DNA from: Nitrososphaerota archaeon
GTDB taxonomy: Archaea > Thermoproteota > Nitrososphaeria > Nitrososphaerales > UBA183
Direction of reading: 5' to 3'
Length of the DNA stretch: 24,444 nucleotides
Assembly (NCBI GenBank): GCA_029785685.1
Contig: JAFLZE010000016.1
Span: 1-24,444, forward strand
Under the pieces are notes generated by a model. The model saw nothing but the letters and a program-made list of their open reading frames with translations, made no database searches and was not told the DNA's origin. Numbering within the stretch: position 1 is the stretch's first letter; each line of letters begins with the position of its first letter. Positions 6,549 to 14,444 of the stretch are shown one piece after another. The position numbers were made by a program, and so were the translations under genes.

Positions 6549-7235
6549 GTGAAGGTCGCGGTGCTGTCGGACACCCACGGGAACCTCGAGGCGTTGAGCG
6601 CCGTCCTCGGGCAGACGGAAGGGTACGACCTGTACTGCCTGGGGGACTACGTCGACTATGGGGCTCAACCCAACGAAGTGATTGCGGCGCTGAAGGACCG
6701 GGGGACGAAAGGAATCGCCGGGAACCACGACGTGGCCGCGCTGACCGGGGACAGGTCCGGGTTCAACGCGAGGGCGGCCATGTCCTCGGTCTGGACGGCG
6801 GACCGCCTCACAGAGGAGAGCAGGCGGTACCTCGGGGGGCTCCCCCTTGATCTGAGGGCGGAGATAGGCGGGGCGCAGGCGTACTTCGCCCACGGCAGCC
6901 CGGACGACAGGCTGTGGGAGTACGTCGACCCCAGGACCCACCAGGACCTCTTCGGCCACTACCTGGACAGAGCGGGGGCCCGCGCAATCGGACTGGGGCA
7001 CACGCACGTCCCCTATGCGTGGAAGGAAGGGGAGGGGGTGGTGTTCAACCCCGGCTCCGTGGGGCAGCCCCGTGACGGCGACTGGAGGGCGGCCTTCGCC
7101 ATCGTCAGCTTCGACGGCGGCCTGGTGGAGGTCGAGGAGAGGAGGGTCGAGTACGACGTACAAGGTGCGGCGAAGAAGATACTGGACGCCGGGCTCCCCG
7201 AGCTCTTCGCCCGGAGGCTGCGCACAGGCACCTGA
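6549..7235 (+). CDS. Calcineurin-like metallophosphoesterase
   Basis: A 228-residue metal-dependent phosphoesterase of the YfcE/MJ0936-like group; substrates are usually phosphodiesters or phosphomonoesters and cannot be named here. The metal-ligand blocks are all present in order: LSDTHGN (D8, H10), CLGDYVDYG (D33), GNHD (N59-H60-D61), an AHGSP histidine in the second half, and the C-terminal GLGHTHVP followed by VFNPGSVGQPRD, typical of the group. The frame extends 22 codons upstream, but that part is not family-like; GTG 6549 places the first strand (MKVAVLSDTH) at the N terminus as usual. A T-rich element about 27 nt upstream could be its promoter. It precedes ileS in the same direction by 91 nt. 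Confidence 0.9.
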   Translation: MKVAVLSDTHGNLEALSAVLGQTEGYDLYCLGDYVDYGAQPNEVIAALKDRGTKGIAGNHDVAALTGDRSGFNARAAMSSVWTADRLTEESRRYLGGLPLDLRAEIGGAQAYFAHGSPDDRLWEYVDPRTHQDLFGHYLDRAGARAIGLGHTHVPYAWKEGEGVVFNPGSVGQPRDGDWRAAFAIVSFDGGLVEVEERRVEYDVQGAAKKILDAGLPELFARRLRTGT

Positions 7236-7297
7236 GCCCCCGCCCGCGGGGTTACGGGAAGCCGGGTACGCGGCAGGGCGCAGTGTCCGGACGCGAA

Positions 7298-7308
7298 GTT
7301 ATCCTTAA
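7298..7308 (+). promoter_or_regulatory. TATA-like box of ileS
   Basis: gttatccttaa lies about 24-29 nt before TTG 7327, the longest in-frame start. A transcript starting near 7328 could alternatively use GTG 7357. Confidence 0.45.
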
Positions 7309-7326
7309 GACCCCCGCCGGGCAGAC

Positions 7327-10300
7327 TTGGGGTGGAAGCCTTGGGGAACAGAGCCGGTGGTTACAAAATTATCCCGACGCGCTAAGAAGCGACCCACACT
7401 CAGCCAAGACTACGACTGGAAGAAGATAGAAGCGAAGGTCAGGGGCTTCTATGCGTCCCCCCGGACGAAGGCAAAGGCGGCCAGGGCGGTCTCCAAGAGC
7501 AGGCCCATCGGCTACGTCGAAGGGCCGCCGACCCTGAACAACCAGCCCCACGTCGGCCACGTGAGGGGGAGGATGATGAAGGACCTCTGGTACAGGTACC
7601 GGACCATGAAGGGGGACAACATAGTGTTCCGCGGGGGGTGGGACACCCAGGGGCTCCCGGTGGAGCTGCAGGCGGAGAAGGAGCTGGGGCTGTCAGGGAA
7701 CAAGTGGGAGGACCTGGAGAAGGTGGGGGTCGACAAGCTGGTCGCCGAATGCAAGCGCATCATAGGCCGATACAGGGCCGACTGGGACGAGGCCGACGCG
7801 CTCCTGGGGCTGATGCTGGACCGCGAGCGTGCCTACATGACCTATCGGGACGGGTACATAGAGCGAGAGTGGTCATACCTGGAAAAGGCGTGGAAGAGCG
7901 GGCTGCTGGGGGAGGGGTTCAAGGTGGTCCCCTACTGCCCGAAGTGCCAGACGGCCCTCAGCGCCGGGGAGGTGAGCCTAGGCGGGTACGAGAAGCTGGA
8001 CGACCCGAGCCTCTACTACAAGGTGAAGGCCGAGGACGGGGCATACCTCGTCCTCTGGACCACCATGCCGTTCACCGTCGTCACCGACGAGCTGGTGGGG
8101 GTCAAGCCCGGGTCGGAGTACGAGTACGTGGCGGCGGGGGACGAGGTCTGGGTGGTCAACGCCGAGAGGAAGGACGCCCTGGCCAAGGAGCTGGGGGTGG
8201 AGTTCGGCGAGACGAAGAAGCGGGTGAGGGGGGAGGAGCTCGAGGGGCTGCGCTACGAGCACCCGCTGCTCGACATCATACCCGGGCTGGGCAGGCTGAA
8301 GCTCAGCGGCGCGGTGCACAGGGTGGTGGCCGAGGAGTACGTGGACGTGACCACGGGGACCGGCCTGGTGCACATGTCCCCGGCAAACGGCGAGGAGGAC
8401 TTCGCCGTGGCCCAGAAGAGGGGCGCCCCGGTCTTCGCCCCCTTCGACGACAGGGTGAGGTTCACCCAGGAGGCAGGGAGGTTCTCCGGGCTCTTCGCCA
8501 GGGACGCGGACCAGGCTGTGATAGACGAGCTGAGGTCCAGGGGCGCCGTCGTGGCGGCAGGGAGGATAGTCCACGACTACCCCGTCTGCTGGAGGTCGGA
8601 TGACAGGCTCGTGTGGCTCGCAAGGCGCGAGTACTTCTACTGGGTGGACAGGATCAGGGCTGACGTCGTGAAGGCGGCCGAGAAGGTCGAGTACTTCTTT
8701 GAAGGGCCGAAGAACAGGTTCCTGGCCGGGCTGGCCGAGTCCCCGGCGTGGTGCGTGACCAGAGAGAGAGTCTGGGGGACCCCGCTCCCCATATGGGTCT
8801 GTGAAGTCTGCGGCGAGAAGGCAGGGGCGTTCTCCAGGAAGGCGATCGTGGCCCAGGCGGCGGAGCTCCCCGACGGGCCGAAGTTCGAGCTCCACCGTCC
8901 CTGGATGGACAGGGTCGTCCTCCGGTGCCCGAAGTGCGGCGGGAGGGCGAAGCGGGAGCCCTATGTCCTGGACACCTGGCACAACAGCGGGGCCGCGCCC
9001 TACTCCTCGTTCACCGACAGGGAGTTCGACGAGCTCGTCCCCGTCGAGTTCCTCACCGAGGCCATAGACCAGACCAGGGGATGGGCCTACACGCTGCTCC
9101 TCCTGAACGTGATCCGGACGGGCAAGCCGGCGGCCCCCTACAAGGCGTTCCTTTTCCAGGGGCACGTCCTAGACGAAAACGGCCAGAAGATGAGCAAGCG
9201 GCTGGGGAACGTGGTGCAGGGGCTGGACCTCCTCCGCAACAACTCGGTGGACGTCGCCAGGTTCTATGTCCTGGCCAAGGCGTCCCCGGAGGACTCGGTC
9301 AACTTCGACCAGAAGGAGATGGCAGGGAGGGCATACCAGGTGATGAACACACTCTATCACCTGCACCTGTACCTCCAGCAGAACGGAGCCGTTGACGGCT
9401 ACGCGCCGGAGAAGCACAGCCTGGCCTGGGCGGCCAGGAGGAAGGCCCTCACCCTGGTGGACAGGTGGCTGCTGCAGAAGCTGGACCAGGCGCAGCGTGA
9501 CGTGGAGCGGTGCTACTCGACCGGGAGGTACAACGAGGCGGCGAAGAGCCTCGAGGAGCTGGTGATCACCCACCTCAGCCAGACCTACGTCAGGCTGGTG
9601 AGGAGCGAGCTGTGGGACGACGACCCCCGGGGGGTCGGGAGGCGCCTCGCGGTCTACGCGGTCCTGGGGCACGCGCTCAGGAGGGCCGACGAGCTGCTCC
9701 ACCCCATGGTCCCCTTCGCGACCGAGTACCTCTACCAGGAGCTGTTCGATGGGGGGAAGTGGGAGACCCCGGTCCTGGCCAAAGGGATGGGGAAGGTCGC
9801 CGGGCGGAGCTCGAAGAAGGCCGAGGAGGTCGTGGACTTTTCGCTCAAGGTCGAAGAGGCGTGCAACTCGGCCAGGGCCAGGGCCAAGCTCAAGCGGCGG
9901 TGGCCCCTCAGGGCGGCGGAGCTGCTGGTGCAGCCCGCGGCGGAAGGGGTCGCCAGGCGGGCGAAGGGGACCGTGTCCCTGCTCTGCAACGTGAGGGGGG
10001 TCGCAGTGGCGACGGAGCCTGAGGGGTTCCCGGCGTCCTTCGTCCTCAGGGCGAACACCTCGAGGGTTGGCGCACTGTTCAAGGAGAGGACCAGGGAGGT
10101 CCTCGCTGGGATCGGGCCCCTGGAAGGGAAGGAGGCCCTCGGAGCCTACTTCTCGGGGAGGCCGGTCAGGGTCGGGTCGTTCGACGTCCCTCTTTCGGTC
10201 TACGAGCTGACGGTCACCCCCGCAGAGGGGTTCGAGGTGGCTGAGAAGGGAGGGGTGTTCGTCGCCCTCCCCAAGGTGAGGGACAGGAAGCTGGTGGCCG

Positions 10301-10554
10301 AAGGCCTCGTGAGGGACCTGGCGAGGAGGCTGCAGGCCCTCAGGAAGGAGAAGGGGTTCGTCCCGACCGCGATGCTCAGGTCGGCGTCGGTGGCCGGGCT
10401 GGAGCCCGAGGACCTGGAGTTCGTCGAGCCCCTGAAGGATGAGCTGGCGTACCTGGTGAGGGCGAAAAGGGTGAGCCTGTCCGCGGAGAGGTCCGGGAAG
10501 GGCTGGTCTGAGACGGAGCTGGACGGGAGGCCCCTCTACCTCAAGGTCGGCTAG
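7327..10554 (+). CDS. ileS: Isoleucyl-tRNA synthetase
   Basis: Class Ia synthetase charging tRNA-Ile. At 1075 residues it is of normal size. The HIGH motif is HVGH (75-78, in PPTLNNQPHVGHVRGR) and the KMSKS motif is KMSKR (621-625, in ENGQKMSKRLGN). GWDTQGLPVE follows the first nucleotide-binding half. A CP1 editing domain is present with TTGTGLVHMSPANGEEDF, as are two Cys-x2-Cys zinc elements (CPKCQTAL near 200; CEVCGEKAG with CPKCGG near 495-540) and IDQTRGWAYTLL before KMSKS. The C-terminal half carries the tRNA anticodon-binding helices. The start is uncertain: TTG 7327 fits the TATA box, while GTG 7357 would remove ten non-conserved residues. The stop overlaps that of the convergent GtrA-like gene within CTAG (10551-10554). 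Confidence 0.96.
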   Translation: MGWKPWGTEPVVTKLSRRAKKRPTLSQDYDWKKIEAKVRGFYASPRTKAKAARAVSKSRPIGYVEGPPTLNNQPHVGHVRGRMMKDLWYRYRTMKGDNIVFRGGWDTQGLPVELQAEKELGLSGNKWEDLEKVGVDKLVAECKRIIGRYRADWDEADALLGLMLDRERAYMTYRDGYIEREWSYLEKAWKSGLLGEGFKVVPYCPKCQTALSAGEVSLGGYEKLDDPSLYYKVKAEDGAYLVLWTTMPFTVVTDELVGVKPGSEYEYVAAGDEVWVVNAERKDALAKELGVEFGETKKRVRGEELEGLRYEHPLLDIIPGLGRLKLSGAVHRVVAEEYVDVTTGTGLVHMSPANGEEDFAVAQKRGAPVFAPFDDRVRFTQEAGRFSGLFARDADQAVIDELRSRGAVVAAGRIVHDYPVCWRSDDRLVWLARREYFYWVDRIRADVVKAAEKVEYFFEGPKNRFLAGLAESPAWCVTRERVWGTPLPIWVCEVCGEKAGAFSRKAIVAQAAELPDGPKFELHRPWMDRVVLRCPKCGGRAKREPYVLDTWHNSGAAPYSSFTDREFDELVPVEFLTEAIDQTRGWAYTLLLLNVIRTGKPAAPYKAFLFQGHVLDENGQKMSKRLGNVVQGLDLLRNNSVDVARFYVLAKASPEDSVNFDQKEMAGRAYQVMNTLYHLHLYLQQNGAVDGYAPEKHSLAWAARRKALTLVDRWLLQKLDQAQRDVERCYSTGRYNEAAKSLEELVITHLSQTYVRLVRSELWDDDPRGVGRRLAVYAVLGHALRRADELLHPMVPFATEYLYQELFDGGKWETPVLAKGMGKVAGRSSKKAEEVVDFSLKVEEACNSARARAKLKRRWPLRAAELLVQPAAEGVARRAKGTVSLLCNVRGVAVATEPEGFPASFVLRANTSRVGALFKERTREVLAGIGPLEGKEALGAYFSGRPVRVGSFDVPLSVYELTVTPAEGFEVAEKGGVFVALPKVRDRKLVAEGLVRDLARRLQALRKEKGFVPTAMLRSASVAGLEPEDLEFVEPLKDELAYLVRAKRVSLSAERSGKGWSETELDGRPLYLKVG

Positions 10555-10982
10555 GTCGGAGAAGTCGACGCCTCTTCTTTCTTTATCCAGGTGAACCTGA
10601 TGCTGAGCCAGTAGCGCAGCAGGAAGGCTACCGCTATGCCGAAGAGGTTCGAGACGGCGTAGTTGATCCCCAGGTAGGCGGTGAACGCGTAGAGGATCGT
10701 CAGGTTGACGACGAGCCCGATCACCATCAAGGCGTTGAACTTCAGCAGGCGCACCGCGATGTGCCCATGGCGCCGGTCCCTGAAGGTCCAGTAGTCGTTG
10801 AGGAAGAAGTTCGAGAGGATAGAGGCTTCGATGGCCACCGCGTCGGCGTGGAGGTAGAACACCCGCTCGTAGACCAACGCGAGGAGGAGCCCTTCGTTGA
10901 CCAGCACCCCTGAGAGCCCCACCACGTTGAACTTGATGAAGTTCAGCCAGTAGCTCAGTCTCAGAATCTTCTTGAGGTCCAT
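10551..10982 (-). CDS. GtrA-like four-helix membrane protein
   Basis: The 143-residue membrane protein has four predicted helices (about residues 15-37, 44-63, 78-101 and 105-128), basic ends and the family block ILSNFFLNDYWTFRD followed by a final LRYWLSIRFTW. GtrA-like proteins are linked to transport or flipping of lipid-linked sugars for cell-surface polysaccharides and glycoproteins. No glycosyltransferase gene is adjacent, so the substrate cannot be inferred. The start is ATG 10982; an AT-rich box (GTTAAATAATCC on the minus strand, about 11030-11041) would give a leader near 30 nt. Its stop codon shares CTAG with the convergent ileS stop. Confidence 0.85.
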   Translation of the reverse strand: MDLKKILRLSYWLNFIKFNVVGLSGVLVNEGLLLALVYERVFYLHADAVAIEASILSNFFLNDYWTFRDRRHGHIAVRLLKFNALMVIGLVVNLTILYAFTAYLGINYAVSNLFGIAVAFLLRYWLSIRFTWIKKEEASTSPT

Positions 10983-11029
10983 TGTGTCATCATGCCGCGG
11001 CCGCGAGCAATGCGGCGAGCCCTGATTAC

Positions 11030-11041
11030 GGATTATTTAAC
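11030..11041 (-). promoter_or_regulatory. TATA-like box of the GtrA-like gene
   Basis: The AT-rich GTTAAATAATCC on the minus strand lies just upstream of the GtrA-like gene, between it and the stop of the preceding minus-strand gene. It predicts a transcript start near 11012. Confidence 0.5.
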
Positions 11042-11045
11042 AGGC

Positions 11046-12053
11046 TCAGACGTCGAAGTCAGATAGGGACGACTGATAGGCGGCCAGGGGCCTCGCGGAG
11101 AATCCGAGGCTCCTGAGGTCCTGGGCGAACTCTGCGGCGAACCCGTGCACCGTGTAGACCATCTCTGGGGACACGGCCTTGACGAGGCCGATCAGCTCCT
11201 GGTAGTCGCAGTGGTCGCTGAGGGGGAAGGAGTAGTCGGCTCCCATGGTGAACTTGTACCCCTGGCCCAGCGCCCAGCCGCTGAAGGCCACGACTATGGC
11301 GCCGTGCTTCTTCTTCAGGTGGGAAATCATCCTGCTCCTGCCGCTCGCCATGGGGCTGATCATCAGCCACGGGCCCCGGGGGAGGGTGTCCAGGTCCTTG
11401 GACGGGTCGAAGGTCGTTCCCCGCTTCAGGGGGACGCCGTGGTCGATGTGGATGCGGTTCATCGCCGCCACCTTTTCGTGGTATATCATCGGCTCCCAGC
11501 TGGAGAAGAAGTAGGAGAGGAGCTGGGCCTTCCCCAGGGGGTAGCCCATCAGTACCACGGGGTTCCCCCTGTCGTAGGCCGAGGCGATCAGCGAGTTGAC
11601 GTCCTTCACCAGCTTCGCCGTGGGAGGGAACACGTACTCCGGCGTGCCGTAGGTGGTCTCCATCACCAGGACACGCGCCCCGCGCGTCCTGCACTTGCCG
11701 AGGAAGGCCCTTGTCCTGCCTGATGCGTCGCCGGTGTAGTAGACCTCGTCTGCTATCCTTATGGCCCTGGACCCGAGTATGTGCCCCGAGTCCAGCAGCT
11801 CGACCCCCTCCACGGCGTCGGTGGTCTCTCCCAGGTCGAACCCCCTCGCCCTGGCCAGCTCCCCGGTGACCGACGACGCGATGATCCTCTCGTTCTTCGA
11901 CGGGGCGTGCATGTGGTCTAAGTGGGCATGGGAGACGAAGGTGTAGTCAGCCCTGACTCGAGAGTGGGGGTCGAGGACGTAGCGCCTCCCCTCCAGGTCG
12001 ACTTGGATGCCGCCGTTGGCGGTCACGGATGCGCCCCCCAAGATGCGAAGCAC
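11046..12053 (-). CDS. Metallo-beta-lactamase/beta-CASP nuclease (mRNA 3'-end processing type)
   Basis: A 335-residue protein of the COG1236-like group, Zn-dependent RNA or DNA nucleases related to CPSF73/YSH1. The metal motifs are SHAHLDH (H42, H44, D46, H47), DSGHILGS, YYTGD and, in the C-terminal part, LSDHCDY and TVHG, with a central beta-CASP-like insertion. The protein starts MLRILGGASVTANGG, a normal lactamase-fold first strand. The frame continues upstream, but that extension overlaps the preceding glycosidase-like gene in another frame and is not family-like, so GTG 12053 is chosen. Only 17 nt separate it from the upstream stop, so the two may be co-transcribed; a TTAAAT element overlapping that stop is a weak promoter candidate. 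Whether RNA or DNA is the substrate is not visible. Confidence 0.85.
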   Translation of the reverse strand: MLRILGGASVTANGGIQVDLEGRRYVLDPHSRVRADYTFVSHAHLDHMHAPSKNERIIASSVTGELARARGFDLGETTDAVEGVELLDSGHILGSRAIRIADEVYYTGDASGRTRAFLGKCRTRGARVLVMETTYGTPEYVFPPTAKLVKDVNSLIASAYDRGNPVVLMGYPLGKAQLLSYFFSSWEPMIYHEKVAAMNRIHIDHGVPLKRGTTFDPSKDLDTLPRGPWLMISPMASGRSRMISHLKKKHGAIVVAFSGWALGQGYKFTMGADYSFPLSDHCDYQELIGLVKAVSPEMVYTVHGFAAEFAQDLRSLGFSARPLAAYQSSLSDFDV

Positions 12054-12070
12054 GACCGTTCGGGCTGGAT

Positions 12071-14374
12071 TTAAGGTGTAGAGAGCCTGTACGCCTTCCA
12101 GCCCGCAGGCCCGACGGAGGCTTCGAAGCTCATCGCTGTCGAGACGCGGACGGTCCCGACCTTCGTCCATGAGCCCCGGGCAGGGTCGAGCTCCTCCAGG
12201 GGAGTGCTGAGCCGCCGCGCCAGCTCCGCGGCCCTGGGAGCGACGGTGACGGACACCCTCGCGGGCGCAGAAGAGACGTTCCCGAGGCAGACCACCTGGC
12301 CTGGGGTGTGGAAGGAGATGCCGCGGACCGAGCGGTTCCCGGACTCGACGCGGTCCCAGCCTGAGAAGCGGCCGCCCCCCTTCGACTCGAGCTTCCCCCC
12401 GCCGAGGAACAGGTGACCCTTCCCGCCCCCCCTGCCTACGAAGGCTGCCGAGTCCCCTCCGGCCCAGAAGCCTGCAGTCAGGACCCAATCGAAGGCCGAA
12501 ACGGCGGGCGGGGCGACCGCGTCCTTCTCGGCGCCCTGGGGGAGGCCAAGCTCGCCTTCGACGAGGCACTGGAGGAACCTGGCAGCGGCGACAGGGTCCG
12601 GGGCTTCGCCGTGGGCCTCTTTGGCGTCGGCGTCAATCCAGGATGGGAAGGAACCGGGAGGGGCTCCGAGCTTCAGCGAGTCGTCGGCGACCGCCCTGGC
12701 CACCTTCGCGACGGCGAGCCCTCCGACCCCTGCCAACCCCACACGGTAGCAGAGGAGGGCGTGGGCCAGCGTGACCCTGGTCCATACGCCGCCGAGCTGG
12801 CCGTCGCCGTAGGAGCTGTTGAAGTACATCAGGTTCGAAGTGGGGACGGTCCTGGGTCCGTATGGGGTGTCGAAGTCCCTTTCGAGGAGCCTGTGGACGG
12901 CGGCCTGCTCTGCCGAGCCCATGAACGCGTGGCGGTAGGCCGCGACCGCCATGTCCGCTGTCTCGTCGGGCCTCAGTCGCCCGGCTGAGTCGCGGCAGAG
13001 CGAAATGAACCCCCTTTCGTCCAGGAGCTTCCTCCTCACGTGGTCGGAGATCAGCTTCGAGCGCTCGAGGAACTTGCCCGCGTCGCCTGGCTTCGACGTC
13101 GCGCGGGCCGCCAGGGAGGCGGCCTCGAGGGCCCCGGCGGCGGCCAGGGACACCTCGGGGAGCTCGTGGGTCGGATACCCCCTCCCCAGGCGCCTCCGCC
13201 ACCCCTGGGGGAGGGCTGGGTCCGTGGCTACCGTGGCTTCCTTCGACGACGCCAGAAGGAAGGCGGCCAGCTTCTTGAGGAAAGGGTATGACGACCTTGA
13301 CGCCTTCCTGTCCTGGCCCAGCAGCAGGGCGTAGGACGCGGCCTGGAGGAACACTGCGGTCTCGAGGACCCCGGGCCGGGCCCGGTCCAGGGAGTGTGGG
13401 AGTGAGCCGTCCCTGCGCGCCAGCGACTTGGTCTCTGACGTCACCGCGGAGGCTAGCTTCGGCTCGAAGTAGGTGAGCGCCCGCAGCGACTCGTACCTGT
13501 CGAGCAGGTCGTCCGCCCAGGGGGCGGTCCTGAGTGCCTCCAGGGCCCAGGCTGCCGCCTCGGCGACAGCGGGGTCCGAGCAGGAGAGCTCGGCTGAAGG
13601 AGAGGGGGCGCGGCAGTCGGCGGAGCGGAGCCGGCCGAACTCAGCGAGGGCCTCCTCGAGCTTCCCCGGAGTGTAGATCGACGCGAACTCGACCTCCCTG
13701 ACCTCCCCCGGCGCGACGTCCAGCTCGTGGACCGACAGGGCGAGGACCTGGCCGGACATGCCGGCGGTCCCCTCGGGGACCTCGCCGGACGTCACCGCGT
13801 CCAAGGCCCTGGCCCTGCTGGTCGTCATGAAGTACCTCGACGGAGACGGGTGCGCGCCGATCACCCTGGCGGCCGGCGGGTCGGAGATCTCGTCCATGGC
13901 GACGTGGCTCTCCCGGTTGAAGGCGTTGACCCCGAGGGAACCCCAGCGGGCGGGGGCCTCGAAGTGGGCCGCAGCGACGTCGCTGACACCGAGCACCCTG
14001 AGCCTCACCTGGGAGCGGCCAGAGTTCCTCAGCGTCACCCGCCTGACGAAGCCGGAGGGCCCGGGGAAGAACTCCAGGGACTGGACGACGTCGACTTCGA
14101 ACATCCTCCCCGCCAGGCTCGCCGCCTTCGGGGCTAGCCTCAGGAGCCAGTCAGGCCTCTGGCCGGGGACGACCACCCCCGCCTGGACCTTGTAGACCCA
14201 TATCTGCTCGAAGCCGAAGAGCGCGCGCTTCTCCTGCAGCGACTCCAGTGACCTGACCGCCCCGTCGGGGTCCACCAGCAGCCTGCAACCCCCCGAGTAG
14301 AGCGAGAAGGGGCGCCTCAGGGCCGAGGACCTGAAACCGGCGGACCTGGAGACCGATTCGGCTGTCGCAGCCAC
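12071..14374 (-). CDS. Putative six-hairpin glycosidase-like protein
   Basis: A 767-residue soluble protein without a signal peptide. The N-terminal third is beta-rich (FSLYSGGCRLLVDPDGAVRS, then VDVVQSLEFFPGPSGFVRRVTLRN). The middle is a long alpha-helical region with repeated Ala/Leu helices and a family-like segment RTVPTSNLMYFNSSYGDGQL followed by GGVWTRVTLAHALLCYRVG. The C terminus returns to beta structure. This beta-sandwich plus (alpha/alpha)6-barrel order is that of six-hairpin glycosidases such as glycogen-debranching or glucoamylase-type enzymes. I cannot name a GH family or substrate, and no catalytic acid pair is certain. The start is GTG 14374, with a TATA-like box at 14398-14408. 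It runs into the beta-CASP gene with a 17-nt gap. Low similarity to anything I recognise keeps confidence moderate. Confidence 0.55.
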   Translation of the reverse strand: MAATAESVSRSAGFRSSALRRPFSLYSGGCRLLVDPDGAVRSLESLQEKRALFGFEQIWVYKVQAGVVVPGQRPDWLLRLAPKAASLAGRMFEVDVVQSLEFFPGPSGFVRRVTLRNSGRSQVRLRVLGVSDVAAAHFEAPARWGSLGVNAFNRESHVAMDEISDPPAARVIGAHPSPSRYFMTTSRARALDAVTSGEVPEGTAGMSGQVLALSVHELDVAPGEVREVEFASIYTPGKLEEALAEFGRLRSADCRAPSPSAELSCSDPAVAEAAAWALEALRTAPWADDLLDRYESLRALTYFEPKLASAVTSETKSLARRDGSLPHSLDRARPGVLETAVFLQAASYALLLGQDRKASRSSYPFLKKLAAFLLASSKEATVATDPALPQGWRRRLGRGYPTHELPEVSLAAAGALEAASLAARATSKPGDAGKFLERSKLISDHVRRKLLDERGFISLCRDSAGRLRPDETADMAVAAYRHAFMGSAEQAAVHRLLERDFDTPYGPRTVPTSNLMYFNSSYGDGQLGGVWTRVTLAHALLCYRVGLAGVGGLAVAKVARAVADDSLKLGAPPGSFPSWIDADAKEAHGEAPDPVAAARFLQCLVEGELGLPQGAEKDAVAPPAVSAFDWVLTAGFWAGGDSAAFVGRGGGKGHLFLGGGKLESKGGGRFSGWDRVESGNRSVRGISFHTPGQVVCLGNVSSAPARVSVTVAPRAAELARRLSTPLEELDPARGSWTKVGTVRVSTAMSFEASVGPAGWKAYRLSTP

Positions 14375-14397
14375 GCCTGGGACAGGGTCGACGGCGG

Positions 14398-14408
14398 ATA
14401 ATATCAGG
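14398..14408 (-). promoter_or_regulatory. TATA-like box of the glycosidase-like gene
   Basis: The minus strand reads TGATATTATCC, about 29-33 nt before GTG 14374. Confidence 0.5.
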
Positions 14409-14444
14409 AGGATTTACTGGATTTGAGCTTCGAGAGACCTTCCG

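Noticed and set aside
10950..11000. A short upstream frame (MMTQW...) overlapping the GtrA-like start on the minus strand
   Set aside because: Ten codons, no ribosome-binding site, and no evidence beyond chance ATGs.
12054..12569. Long N-terminal extension of the beta-CASP protein
   Set aside because: It is the out-of-frame shadow of the glycosidase-like gene; the lactamase fold begins at GTG 12053.
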